Positions 7,841 to 16,376 of a stretch of 64,000 nt of DNA are shown here, one piece after another. The stretch comes from Salinilacustrithrix flava (GTDB lineage Bacteria; Actinomycetota; Acidimicrobiia; Acidimicrobiales; Salinilacustritrichaceae), in NCBI GenBank assembly GCA_024128875.1, contig JAMYFF010000007.1:1-64000 (forward strand), given 5' to 3'. The notes below the pieces were generated by a model. The model saw only the letters and a list, made by a program, of their open reading frames with translations. It was not told the DNA's origin and did not search any database. The translations under genes were made by a program, and so were the position numbers. Numbering within the stretch: the first letter of the stretch is position 1; every line of letters starts with the position of its first letter.

Positions 7841-8419
7841 TCAGCAGATCCGGTGTTCATGAAGCGCGTAGGTTGCCGGAATCACTTCAATGAGATCGAC
7901 CGGATCCTGTGGATCGAAGCTCTGGTTGATGATGGTCGCGTTCTCCCTGCCCTGAACGGCAGAGTCATACTGGCATTGACTTTCAAATCCCGGCTTCTGA
8001 AACGCGAAGTCCATGCACGTGATCCGTTTCGAGGAGGGTTGAATGTGGGAATCTCGGCACGAGCCGACCGCCACCGGGACTTCCCGTCCACTCGATACGA
8101 CGGTGAAGAGAGCTTCATGGGTCATTGACCGAGTGACCGTGCTCAGGCCTGGGATCACGAAGATGGACGAGTAGGACATGTCCCAGAAGACCTTCTTAAC
8201 TGGGAAAGATCCGTAGATTCCCAGCTGGGTACTTCCCGCCCGGTGCAAGACATTTACGAAGTCAGCGTCTATAAGCCGGTGCTGATCGTCTCGGTACGCA
8301 GATTCTGCACCGGCGGGAGTTACAGCGAAAAGCGCGCACAGCAGCGCCAGACATGCGCCCGCCCACATGAGCCGACCGAACCTCAGCTCCCGATTTACCC
8401 GTTGAATCGGGCGAGTCAT
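7841..8419 (-). CDS. secreted protein of unknown function
   Basis: The 192-residue protein has a signal peptide (RFGRLMWAGACLALLCALFA, cleavage probably after AGA) and a mature domain rich in beta-type sequence with four Cys (two in QSCRDS- and ITCMDF-like contexts, one in SQCQYD and a C-terminal Cys). The ATG at 8419 has GGAGG seven bases upstream, which decides the start over a frame 36 codons longer. It leads the three-gene exported-protein cluster. I do not recognise the family. Confidence 0.6.
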   Translation of the reverse strand: MTRPIQRVNRELRFGRLMWAGACLALLCALFAVTPAGAESAYRDDQHRLIDADFVNVLHRAGSTQLGIYGSFPVKKVFWDMSYSSIFVIPGLSTVTRSMTHEALFTVVSSGREVPVAVGSCRDSHIQPSSKRITCMDFAFQKPGFESQCQYDSAVQGRENATIINQSFDPQDPVDLIEVIPATYALHEHRIC

Positions 8420-8666
8420 CGCATGACCTCCACTCGCGGGACTTGGCCTGCACACCCGTCGACGATCGGATGCGGAGTCGCAAGATATTCGCGCAAGGTT
8501 ATTGAATCCATAGCCCTTTCGGGTCATACATGCACCCGTCCTGTTGGTGGTCGAGGTTCTCTATCCCGGCGGCGAACCGAGTCCGACCGTGCCCGCAAAG
8601 TGCCGAACCGCCACAGGTCGTGAGCGCGTCCCCGAATGTCGTCCCAGATCGCTCCGGCGGTGACGG

Positions 8667-9071
8667 TTATCGGTGGAGGGTGAGTCCCGGAACGCCGTCG
8701 AACACCGCGTCGGCGGTGAGGAGCGGCGCACCGATATGAACTGCGGAAGCTGCGATCCATAGGTCGTTGGCATGGACCGGTTCGTGGAGCGCGTGTCCGA
8801 CCTGGCGGCACGCGTGACGAAGCTCAGCGGCGGTGGTCAGCATGGCATCACTCACTGGCACGACTGTCGTCGCCGCGATCGACTGCTCCAGCCGCTGTCG
8901 GCGTTGGCCTCCCCAACCGGCGACGAGGGCGCCGTAACGCAACTCGGCGACGGTGACAGCGGCGAGGAAGTTCTGGTTGCCGGCCATGAGATTGACCTGG
9001 GGCTCGAAGCGGGCCCGTCGGCGTCGGCTGATGGACGCGCTGAAGACGCCGGTGTCGACGACGATCCTCAC
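8667..9071 (-). CDS. PIN-domain (VapC-like) toxin ribonuclease
   Basis: The 134-residue PIN domain has the acidic quartet expected for a Mg2+-dependent RNase: Asp6 (VVDTGVF), Glu43 (TVAELRYG), Asp103 (ANDLWIAA) and Asp121 (LLTADAVF). The GTG start overlaps the preceding small antitoxin-like gene by 4 bp (GTGA). The pair follows a tyrosine recombinase gene on the same strand, so all three may form one operon. It probably stabilises the element. Confidence 0.87.
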   Translation of the reverse strand: MRIVVDTGVFSASISRRRRARFEPQVNLMAGNQNFLAAVTVAELRYGALVAGWGGQRRQRLEQSIAATTVVPVSDAMLTTAAELRHACRQVGHALHEPVHANDLWIAASAVHIGAPLLTADAVFDGVPGLTLHR

Positions 9072-9244
9072 GACTTGAGCGCTGCGGCGAAGGCGTCGTC
9101 TTCGTCCTCGGAGAGCTCCTCGATCAACAGCGAGTCGATCGAGTCGAGCGCCGGAGCCGCGTCGAGCTGATCGTCGGTCAGATCAGCGGGCAGCAGCGAA
9201 GTCCCGTGCGGGGCCTCGCCCGAGGGTCGGACGGCGTCACTCAC
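9068..9244 (-). CDS. small acidic antitoxin-like partner of VapC
   Basis: The 58-residue acidic protein ends IEELSEDEDDAFAAALKS. It is translationally coupled to the PIN toxin (4-bp overlap), the arrangement of vapBC pairs. I recognise no AbrB, RHH or Phd motif; antitoxin identity is from position, size and charge. Start is the GTG at 9244, 29 bp after the recombinase stop; an out-of-phase longer frame exists only because it reads through the recombinase gene. Confidence 0.6.
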   Translation of the reverse strand: MSDAVRPSGEAPHGTSLLPADLTDDQLDAAPALDSIDSLLIEELSEDEDDAFAAALKS

Positions 9245-9273
9245 GACCACCAGGTTACGCCCTGGAGCCGAGG

Positions 9274-10188
9274 TCAGCCTCCTGCGACGAAGGCCACGAC
9301 CACGTAGGCGGCGTGGCGGTCGAAGTTCTGGCGGCGGCGGTCGTAGATGGTTGTGGTCCTGGGGTCGGAGTGCCGGGCGGCGGTCTGCACGTCCCGCAGC
9401 GGGACCCCGGCGTCGAGGGCGGCCATGATGAAGGCCGCTCGCAGCATGTGGGGATGTACGTGCCCGAGGCCGGCGCGCTTGCCGATCGAGGCCACCCATC
9501 GGTGGGCGGTGCGGCGATCCAGGCGCTGACCGTCCCGGCGGCGAAGAATCGGCCCTTCGTGTCGCTCGCCGACGACCAGGTCGATGGTGCGTGCCGTACG
9601 TGGGACGAGCGGGATCGTGGCGGGCTTGTTGCCCTTGCCGGTGATCCGCAGGATCCGGTGGCCCCGCTCGACGGCGAGGTCTTCGACGTTGGTTTCGCAC
9701 GCTTCGCTCACCCGGAGACCATTCAGACCGAGCAGCACGGCCAGCGCCTGGTGCGCGAAGTCGTAGTGGTCGGCGGCGGCCAGGAACATGCCGAGCTCAG
9801 ACCGGTCGAGCCCTCGAGCGTCGGAGGGGTGGACCTGCGGGCGGCGGACGTACTCGGCCGGGTTCGAGCCGATCCGGCCGTCGATGTGAGCGAACCGGTA
9901 GAAGCCGCATACCGTCGAGAGCCGGCGGTCGATCGTGGATGCGGCGAGGCCTCGTTTCTCCATGGATCCTCGCCACAGCTCGATGTGCGGACGGGTCGCG
10001 GCGAGCACGGGGACATCGTGGTCGGCGGCCCACTGGAAGAAGCCGCGCAGGTCCTGGCGGTACGCCTCGAGAGTGCGCCCGCTGTAGCGGGCCAGGAAGG
10101 ACGCGGCAGCGAGCTGCGCCTCGTCGAATCCGGCATCGTCGAACGGCGTCTGCACCGCCGAACCGGTCGCGAAACTGATTGTGGTCAT
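9274..10188 (-). CDS. internal tyrosine recombinase (XerC/D-like)
   Basis: The 304-residue recombinase has a SAM-like N-terminal domain (about 25-115) and a complete catalytic set: Arg159, Lys185, His247-x2-Arg250, His273 and nucleophile Tyr282. It differs from the terminal integrase in size and sequence and lacks an arm-binding domain, so it resembles Xer or integron-type enzymes. GAGGAG precedes the ATG at 10188 but lies in the perfect inverted repeat 10190-10222, so translation may be controlled. It is followed by the antitoxin-like gene and vapC. It could act on this element or be left from an older insertion. Confidence 0.87.
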   Translation of the reverse strand: MTTISFATGSAVQTPFDDAGFDEAQLAAASFLARYSGRTLEAYRQDLRGFFQWAADHDVPVLAATRPHIELWRGSMEKRGLAASTIDRRLSTVCGFYRFAHIDGRIGSNPAEYVRRPQVHPSDARGLDRSELGMFLAAADHYDFAHQALAVLLGLNGLRVSEACETNVEDLAVERGHRILRITGKGNKPATIPLVPRTARTIDLVVGERHEGPILRRRDGQRLDRRTAHRWVASIGKRAGLGHVHPHMLRAAFIMAALDAGVPLRDVQTAARHSDPRTTTIYDRRRQNFDRHAAYVVVAFVAGG

Positions 10189-10189
10189 G

Positions 10190-10222
10190 GCTGGATCTCC
10201 TCATGGTGTTGGGAGATCCAGC
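10190..10222. promoter_or_regulatory. 11-bp perfect inverted repeat over the recombinase RBS
   Basis: GCTGGATCTCC (10190-10200) and GGAGATCCAGC (10212-10222) are exact reverse complements around an 11-nt spacer. On the minus strand the 3' arm and loop edge contain the GAGGAG ribosome-binding site of the recombinase. It could be an RNA hairpin that hides the site, an operator, or a recombinase binding site (11-bp arms fit, but an 11-bp spacer is longer than usual). Confidence 0.65.
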
Positions 10223-10651
10223 AGACGCCTCATCCGCCGCAGAGACCAGCGCGACCTACCGGTCCATCAGCCGGCGTTGGGCGGCACCCTATGAAGCGGG
10301 GGTCTCCGAGCCATAGGGGGCACCTGGCTTCACGACCATCCCCGGTTACACGCACCACGCAGCAGTCCTCATCCTCCGGGGTCAGATCCTCGGTGCTCAT
10401 TGAAGAGAGCACCGCCAACTGCTGGTCAGGCTTGCCGCGCACGCACGCGGTCTACCGAAGCCCACAACCGATCGCGAGCACCTACAAAGACCTCTTCAGC
10501 ACCCATTCAACGGCCACATGGTCCTCACCTCGGGCGTGCTACTCGGGTGTGTCAACCGCCATGGCACCAGTCGGGGCCGTCACCGAGGTGTCCGAGGCTA
10601 CGGGTGCAATTGTGATGTCGGTAGATGAATTGGCCGTTGCGACAGCCGATC
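10223..10651. other. stretch without a firm gene
   Basis: I support no gene in this 429 bp. A possible minus-strand 56-codon frame (10230-10400, starting MSTEDLTPEDEDCC) begins within an 8-bp inverted repeat CGGTGCTC / GAGCACCG (10391-10414) but has no clear ribosome-binding site or relatives I know. Plus-strand frames are shadows of the recombinase. Confidence 0.4.
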
Positions 10652-10999
10652 TTAGCGAGAGCTACTCTCATCCAGTGCAGCAGATGCACGCCGGAACGCG
10701 CGGCTATTTCGATCGATCCGGCCCTTGTCAGCCAGTGAGCCCATCAGATCTCTTGTCTCGGTGAGCCATTCGTCTTCAATTCCGCGGTCTTTCGACTCTG
10801 CTATCCCCGTCGACACCGAGTCGTCAATGGCAGCATCGTCTTCCTCCTTTGCGATGGCGAGGACGACGCGGGAGGAGAGCCCAAACCTCAGGCTTGAGTA
10901 TGTTCCTTCGGGTTCAAGTTGACGCCACTCGCCATTGCGTTCTGCCCAAAAGGAGCCATCTGCACGCTCCTGGGCGGGGACGCTCTTACCGCCATTCAT
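10652..10999 (-). CDS. small hydrophilic protein of unknown function
   Basis: The 115-residue charged protein has an N-terminal GSFWAERNGEWRQLEPEGTY segment like a small beta-sheet, followed by an acidic helical tail. There is no signal peptide. A strong GAGGAG lies five bases before the ATG at 10999, the best argument that it is translated. It follows the secreted-protein gene at 11045-11410 by 45 bp on the same strand. I do not recognise a family. Confidence 0.55.
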   Translation of the reverse strand: MNGGKSVPAQERADGSFWAERNGEWRQLEPEGTYSSLRFGLSSRVVLAIAKEEDDAAIDDSVSTGIAESKDRGIEDEWLTETRDLMGSLADKGRIDRNSRAFRRASAALDESSSR

Positions 11000-11044
11000 G
11001 AATTCTCCTCACTGATCGCGAACACCGTGACCTTGTCACGAACC

Positions 11045-11410
11045 CTACCAAGCGAGATCGCTGTCAGAATCGTAGGTACTGTACGGACCCCAGCACTGGA
11101 CACGAAAGATGAACGGCGGGCCTGAACACCAAAGCTGCTGATGCTTGTTGAACGACGTGTCCAGGTACTCGTATTGATCGGCCCAGAACGGATAGTTGTC
11201 GCCGCTCCTGTACGCCTCAAAGCGAACTGTAAGGTAGCCGTATGGCCAACTCGACCCATATCCGTGCATGTAGAGGACATCATTAAAATAGGTCGCCTCT
11301 GCCTGGCACATATCTCCGGCAATCGCAGGAGATGCCCGCCCGATCACCGAGAAGCCTGCAGCAGCTCCCGCTCCGACCAAGCGCTGCCGCCTGCTTAACG
11401 TCGTTCGCAT
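11045..11410 (-). CDS. small secreted aromatic-rich protein
   Basis: The 121-residue protein has a Tat-like or Sec signal peptide (RRQRLVGAGAAAGFSVIGRA, cut near AIA). The mature domain of about 95 residues is rich in Tyr and Trp, with three Cys. It is compact and beta-looking, reminiscent of small secreted actinobacterial proteins, but I recognise no family. The ATG at 11410 is chosen because it opens the signal peptide; the frame upstream is not conserved-looking. It probably shares a transcript with the next gene. Confidence 0.55.
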   Translation of the reverse strand: MRTTLSRRQRLVGAGAAAGFSVIGRASPAIAGDMCQAEATYFNDVLYMHGYGSSWPYGYLTVRFEAYRSGDNYPFWADQYEYLDTSFNKHQQLWCSGPPFIFRVQCWGPYSTYDSDSDLAW

Positions 11411-11810
11411 TACTACTATGCCCCCAGCTGAATTACGGTCGGACGATGTGCCAAAATCGAGCAAAACGACCCAATCTACCCACCGAAAATACCATCGAGT
11501 GACCAGCACGTCAACCTTGTCAACACTTCGACGGAGCGCGTGCCCAAGTTTCTGTCGACGATGCTGGCTTCCACCGGCCTAGGCCGGTCGTTCCGGTACC
11601 TCGTGCACGATGTCGATACCGCGGTCGACCTCCTGGGAACGCACGCATCGCGACTGAGCCAGGCTGGCTCCGAGACCGGCGGACGCCCAGGTTCGCTTCA
11701 AGCTTGACCTGCCACCGAACGGTCCGGTCATGTCGCCTGGGCACGGCCCGCCAAGTGCCGTTGCGTGACGGCCGCGCTGACCATCCCCGAATGTCGAGAA
11801 GGCTACGCGA
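11411..11810. other. no supported gene; AT-richer spacer and possible remnant
   Basis: The 400 bp between the small secreted gene and the end of the relaxase gene hold no gene I can support. A plus-strand open stretch near 11500-11706 reads like coding sequence (STERVPKFLSTMLASTGLGR) without a start or family; it may be a gene remnant. The minus-strand frame 11520-11744 looks like its shadow. Confidence 0.4.
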
Positions 11811-14800
11811 CTACGCCAGGGAGAGCCCGCGTGACCGGGCCGGTGGGTCTCGCAGGATCACGTCGTTCATGCGGACTGTCATCGCCGTGATCGAGTGTCG
11901 CTCGGCCAGCCGAGCGTCCTCTGGCTCGGGGCCCAGGAGATCGTCACCCTCGTAGCCGACCTCGAGGCGGTAGGTCTCGATTGCCTCGGCCGACTGCCAC
12001 CACGCCGAGGCCCGGACTCGGTCGTCAGGGATCGAACCGAGGGCGTGCACGAGGTGCGGTGGTGGGTTCCGGCCGATGCGCCCGAGATGTCGGGCGAGCA
12101 GGGCGTCGGCGCGCTGCTCGAACTCGGTGAGCCGATCGATCTGGGCTCGATGGCGGTCGGTGAACAGCCGGTGGGTGTCGGCCTGGTCCTCGAGACGGTC
12201 AATGGCTTCGTCGAGTCGTGCGAGTCCGGAGCGGTGCCGCTCGACGGTGGTCTCGAGGACCACGCGATCGGGATTGGCGCGCCCGAGTCGTTCCCGCAGT
12301 CCTCGTGGGCCGAGCGCCGCGAGTTGCTCCTCCGATCGAACGAGGAGCGCTGCCGTGTCGGAGCGTTGGCGCTTGAGCGCGGCGAGCTCCGTACTCGGGT
12401 CGGGTGGACCGGAAGCGAGCAGCACGCGCAGCGAGCGCCGCTCTCGGAGCAGGTCACCCAGATCCGGCTCTCCCCGACCGGCCGTGTTGCCAGCGAGGTC
12501 GATGGCGAGCTGTTGTCCTCTCGATCGGCGGAGTGCGTCGGTGACGACCTCGAGGGCGTCGGGTTCGAGGTGAGGGCTGGTGTGCTCGGGGGTCTCGTCT
12601 CGGTCTCGGCCGACGACGTAGAGGTGGTTGCCGAGCCGGCCCCGTGAGAGGCCGACGTAGCCGAGCTCTCGGTAGAGGGCGTCGTTGCCGAGGAGCAGCG
12701 CTCGGTCGCAGGTGAGTCCCTGGGCTTTGTGGGCGGTGGTGGCGTAGCCATGGGCGAGGTGGCCGGCGTCGAGATACTTGGCCGGCACCTCGCTGCGCGC
12801 TCCCGTGTCGAGCTGCACAGTCACCGTTCGGTCGTCGGCGTCGACGGCAGTGACTGTGCCGACGCCGCCGTTGGTGAGCCCGCGACGCTTGTCGTTGCGG
12901 AGCGCGAGGATCCGGTCGCCCGCCTGGAAGGTGCGCTCGCCGTCGGCGGTCGTGACCTCGGGGCCGGTGAGTCGTTCGTCGATGGTCATGCGGGCGCGGG
13001 CGCGGGCGATGGCGTTGAGCGCTTCGACGTCGACCCAGCGGGCGGCGATCATCACGGCCTGTTCGCCGGCCACGGTGGCGGCCCACCAGTCGGCGACGAT
13101 CTGTTGGCGGACGTCGGAGGCGGTGGGCGCGGTGACGACTCGGCCGTGCTCTTGGTAGGCGGCGAGTGCGACATCGACGTCACCGTCACGCAGTTCCTTG
13201 AGGGCGGCCTTCTCCCATGCCTCGCGTTGGCGGTGGTTCTCGCTCAGGTGCAGGGTGTCGAGCCGATTGGTGAACCCGCGAAACGCGCCGCCGGGGCCGA
13301 TCTCCTCGAGTTGCTTGTGGTCGCCGACGAGCACGACCTTGGCCCGGGCGGCGTGGGCGTGGTCGAGGAGTCGGATCATCGTGCGAGAGTCGACCATTGC
13401 GGCTTCGTCGATCACGACCACGGCGCGCTCGGGTAGGCCTCCGTGCTCCCGGTGGGAGTCGAGGTCGATGAGCAAGCGAGCGATCGTCGACGACGGGATG
13501 CCGGCCGACGATTCCAGCTGTGCGGCCGCTCGGGCGGCGAGGGCGCAGCCGATCACCGTGTGCCCGGCGGCTTCCCAGGCGTCACGAGCGGCATCGAGGC
13601 AGAACGTCTTACCGGTGCCGGCCGGTGCGTTGACGACGTCGACGCCGGCACCGGACGTGGTGAGCGTGGCGACCAACCGGGCCTGTTCGGTGCTGATCGT
13701 CGGCCGCGCGGCCAGCGCGCCCGCGAGGTCGGCTTCGTCGACGACGCCGACGGTGTCGTGGATACGGGACACGGCGTCGTCCATCATCCGCTGCTCGAGG
13801 GCGACCAGCTCTCGGGTGGAGTAGATCCCAGCCTTGGCGATGCCCGCCGTGGCCAGGTCTCCCGTGTCCGATGGACCCGACACGGACACCACCTCGGCCC
13901 TGGCCAGGAACTCATCCGCCAGCGCTTCGACCTCGGCCGGTGGGAGTCCTTGGGGGAGGTGGTTGGTCCATTCGATGATGACCGAGCAGCGGCTGAAGGT
14001 GGACGCCTCGGCGGTAAGCCCGTGGGAACTCTCGAGCTTGCGGTGCACGGCTTCGATGTCGGCTGCGGTGAGGATGGTCGGCGCGCCTCGGTCGAACAGG
14101 TCGGGGAACTGATCGGGCTCGTAGCCGATGGACCGGGCCTCGTCGACCCAGCGGTCGCGTAGCCCGACCGGGCTGGTGCCGAGGTCCTTGGGCTTGCGGG
14201 TGTCGAGCGCGGCGATCTCGGCGGCCTTGGGTGAGGAGTAGCCGAGCTCGTCGAGCTGGGCCTGGATCTGGGCGCGCCGCTTCGAGAAGTGCCGCAGCAC
14301 CTCGGGAGGCATGGCGGCGACATCGGCGATGCCGTCGGACACCGGTCCCCACTCGATCCCGAGCCGCTTCGTGAGGAGTCGGCGCAGCTCGGCTTCGTAG
14401 ATGGACCCGCCGGCCTTGGACTGGCGGTAGAGGACCCGGCCGTCGAGGGTCGTCCAGCCTCCGGTGCTGTTGTGGACCATGTTGGCCGTCACGACATGGG
14501 TGTGCAGATGTGGGTCACCTTCCCGCGAGGTGCGGTGCCGGAACGCCGCCGAGATGAACTTCCCGTTCCTCTCGGGGCGAACGCCGTCCTTGCCCCGGCG
14601 GGTCCAACCGGCGGAGCGTTCCATGAAGGCGAGCCCTGCCTCGACGGCCTCGTCGTGGCAGTCCCGCACAACCCGGCTCAGCTCCGGATCACCGAGACCG
14701 AAGAGCAGGGACACGGACTTCGGCGCTCGGAAGCACAGGTCGTAGCCCGCGATTCTCCGGTTCTTGGCCGCGAGCCGTGTCCCGGTCGCCGGGTCTTCGC

Positions 14801-14999
14801 CGGCGATGATCGAGCGCAGCGCATCGGCGTGCACCTCGCCGTCAAGGTCGAACTCCGAACGTCCGGATCCGAGCCAGACGCCGGTCGCCTCACCGTGTCC
14901 GAGGTAGTACTCCTCGGGACTCTGGGCGATCCCCTTCAGGACGTACTCCGGGTTGGCCAGCTTGCCGATGCTCAGCACGACGACCACCCCGCCAGACAT
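11811..14999 (-). CDS. MobF (TrwC/TraA-type) relaxase-helicase
   Basis: This 1,062-residue conjugative relaxase nicks oriT and unwinds the strand to be transferred. The N-terminal relaxase domain has the tyrosine pair Tyr31-Tyr32 and the metal-binding histidine motif DPHLHTH (162-168). From about 430 follows a RecD-like superfamily-1 helicase: Walker A NAPAGTGKT (457-465), Walker B VVIDEAAMVDS (about 528-538), GDHKQLEEIGPGGAF, and late motifs YATTAHKAQGLT and GLSRGR. The C-terminal 200 residues look like coiled coil. Length is typical of actinobacterial MobF proteins. It lies beside a repeat cluster (14999-15052), and no coupling protein or secretion genes follow. Confidence 0.95.
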   Translation of the reverse strand: MSGGVVVVLSIGKLANPEYVLKGIAQSPEEYYLGHGEATGVWLGSGRSEFDLDGEVHADALRSIIAGEDPATGTRLAAKNRRIAGYDLCFRAPKSVSLLFGLGDPELSRVVRDCHDEAVEAGLAFMERSAGWTRRGKDGVRPERNGKFISAAFRHRTSREGDPHLHTHVVTANMVHNSTGGWTTLDGRVLYRQSKAGGSIYEAELRRLLTKRLGIEWGPVSDGIADVAAMPPEVLRHFSKRRAQIQAQLDELGYSSPKAAEIAALDTRKPKDLGTSPVGLRDRWVDEARSIGYEPDQFPDLFDRGAPTILTAADIEAVHRKLESSHGLTAEASTFSRCSVIIEWTNHLPQGLPPAEVEALADEFLARAEVVSVSGPSDTGDLATAGIAKAGIYSTRELVALEQRMMDDAVSRIHDTVGVVDEADLAGALAARPTISTEQARLVATLTTSGAGVDVVNAPAGTGKTFCLDAARDAWEAAGHTVIGCALAARAAAQLESSAGIPSSTIARLLIDLDSHREHGGLPERAVVVIDEAAMVDSRTMIRLLDHAHAARAKVVLVGDHKQLEEIGPGGAFRGFTNRLDTLHLSENHRQREAWEKAALKELRDGDVDVALAAYQEHGRVVTAPTASDVRQQIVADWWAATVAGEQAVMIAARWVDVEALNAIARARARMTIDERLTGPEVTTADGERTFQAGDRILALRNDKRRGLTNGGVGTVTAVDADDRTVTVQLDTGARSEVPAKYLDAGHLAHGYATTAHKAQGLTCDRALLLGNDALYRELGYVGLSRGRLGNHLYVVGRDRDETPEHTSPHLEPDALEVVTDALRRSRGQQLAIDLAGNTAGRGEPDLGDLLRERRSLRVLLASGPPDPSTELAALKRQRSDTAALLVRSEEQLAALGPRGLRERLGRANPDRVVLETTVERHRSGLARLDEAIDRLEDQADTHRLFTDRHRAQIDRLTEFEQRADALLARHLGRIGRNPPPHLVHALGSIPDDRVRASAWWQSAEAIETYRLEVGYEGDDLLGPEPEDARLAERHSITAMTVRMNDVILRDPPARSRGLSLA

Positions 15000-15052
15000 T
15001 CACGATCGCGTTCACGATCCGGTTCACGACCGACTGACGCATCCGAGGATGC
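14999..15052. promoter_or_regulatory. candidate oriT: three 12-bp direct repeats plus an inverted repeat
   Basis: Three units beginning TTCACGA(T/C)C start at 14999, 15011 and 15023, exactly 12 bp apart, directly upstream of the relaxase start. The inverted repeat GCATCC-GA-GGATGC lies at 15039-15052. Direct repeats and an inverted repeat beside a MobF relaxase gene are the usual make-up of an oriT, but they may instead be an operator for the relaxase. No nic site was identified. Confidence 0.5.
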
Positions 15053-15135
15053 AAGTTCGTGTGTTCTCTTGGCGGGTGAGGAGAGCCAGCGGTTCCGGGC
15101 CGGGGGACGCTCGATCGGGACGGGGGTGGTGGCGC

Positions 15136-15564
15136 TCATGGCTGTGGCTCCTGGGCGTCGACGAGGAGCGTCAGCTGGTCGGTGGTTGGCGACGGTCGAG
15201 TGCGTCGGTCCGGCGCTGGTCGTCGAGGCGGGACTGCCGGCGGCGTGTCGTTGCGAGGTGGCGTTCTGGCGAGACCTGCGGGCAGCTTGAGCACGTAGCC
15301 AGCTGCGCCGAACCGGCCTTCGGTGCGATCCTGCGCCCGCCTTCGGACGAGTCCGGCGTCTCCGAGCCGTCGGAGCGCGCCAGCCGCCGTGTCCTTGCTC
15401 ACCGACACGGCAGCGGCAACCGAGCGAGCGGTCTCCCGGGAGACGAGGTCGTCGCCGTCGACCTGCGAGCAGAGGGCGAGGTGCTCGAGCACGAGCCAGG
15501 CAGTCGGTCCGACCCTGGCCACCACTTCGAACGCCCTGGCGTCGATGTGGAGGAGGACCGGCAT
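15136..15564 (-). CDS. winged-helix DNA-binding protein of the mobilization module
   Basis: The 142-residue protein has a helix-turn-helix (about 12-85; SRETARSVAAAVSVSKDTAA, then a wing with GRFGAAGYVLKL). A Pro/Arg-rich tail follows that may contact DNA or the relaxase. Start is the ATG at 15564, overlapping the stop of the Xis-like gene (TGATG). It is similar in layout to small proteins found between xis and traA in actinobacterial elements, and could be an accessory relaxosome or control protein. That role is inferred. Confidence 0.65.
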   Translation of the reverse strand: MPVLLHIDARAFEVVARVGPTAWLVLEHLALCSQVDGDDLVSRETARSVAAAVSVSKDTAAGALRRLGDAGLVRRRAQDRTEGRFGAAGYVLKLPAGLARTPPRNDTPPAVPPRRPAPDRRTRPSPTTDQLTLLVDAQEPQP

Positions 15565-15749
15565 CACCGCTGAGCTCCGAGCGGCTCCTCCACCAGGTCG
15601 TGGACGGCTTGGCGTGGGATCAGGATCCGACGCCCGAGACGGATACATGGGAGCTCGCCGAGGCGGACGAGCTCGTAGGCGAGGCTCCTCGAGATGCCGA
15701 GGAGGTCGGCGGCTTCGTCCACCGTGTACGTGAGGCGGTCGCTGGACAT
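15564..15749 (-). CDS. excisionase-like helix-turn-helix protein (Xis)
   Basis: The 61-residue MerR/Xis-type winged helix has YTVDEAADLLGISRSLAYEL, then LPCIRLGRRILIPRQAVHDL, the standard DNA-binding domain of actinobacterial excisionases. The ATG at 15749 has GAGGAG five bases upstream; the longer frame is not needed. It lies 0.9 kb from the integrase with hicAB between. It probably directs excision or regulates the mobilization genes that follow. Confidence 0.8.
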   Translation of the reverse strand: MSSDRLTYTVDEAADLLGISRSLAYELVRLGELPCIRLGRRILIPRQAVHDLVEEPLGAQR

Positions 15750-16046
15750 GGGGGCTCCTCTCGGGAGCGGCCAGTCCGCTCCCTTCACCCCACTAGGCTT
15801 TTTCAGGGGCCAAAACATCGCGCGGCGATCGCGGGTGTCACGCGATTGCAAGCTTCGCCCACGGTGGCGGACGCCGACGGACGATCAGCGCGAATCGACC
15901 TTCTGCCCTGTCAGCTCACGACGGCGTCGACGAAGGCGCCCACGCGACTCCCCTATGCCCGTCGACCGCCAAGGATCTCGCGACGGAGCTCAGCTCGCCC
16001 GGAGCGAGACGCACGAGCGTCGCGCCGTCGAAAGGGATTACTTGGG

Positions 16047-16376
16047 TCAGGTGTGGGCGAGCCGGTCGCTGACCAACCGGTTCAGGCTCACCCGCTGCTC
16101 GGCCGCCTCGAGGACGAGCTTGCGGTGGAGGGACTCGGGCACACGGACGTTGAACTTGCCAGAGAACGTCCGCTCCGAGATCGGCTCGGGCACGGGTTCG
16201 CCCGAGGCCCGCATGTCCTCGACCACGTCGGCAACGAGGGCCACGAGTCCACGGAGTGCCTCGGTCTGGTCCTCGTCCAGCCACGACAGCGAAGGGAACT
16301 CGGCGACGGTGGCGACGAACTCGCCGTCTTCGGCCGACCACCGAACCCGGTAGGCGTAGTGCGTCGTCTCGGTCAC
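16047..16376 (-). CDS. hicB: HicB-family antitoxin
   Basis: The 109-residue protein has an N-terminal HicB partial RNase-H fold (YAYRVRWSAEDGEFVATVAE, then PSLSWLDEDQTEALRGL). Its C-terminal RHH/HTH-like segment (SGKFNVRVPESLHRKLVLEA) should bind the operator. GTG start at 16376 overlaps hicA by 4 bp. Toxin-first order is normal for hicAB. It neutralises HicA and probably represses the promoter at 16637-16657. Confidence 0.88.
   Translation of the reverse strand: MTETTHYAYRVRWSAEDGEFVATVAEFPSLSWLDEDQTEALRGLVALVADVVEDMRASGEPVPEPISERTFSGKFNVRVPESLHRKLVLEAAEQRVSLNRLVSDRLAHT

Noticed and set aside
10230..10442. 70-residue minus-strand ORF
   Set aside because: No ribosome-binding site or relatives; its shorter form is mentioned only as possible in the spacer entry.
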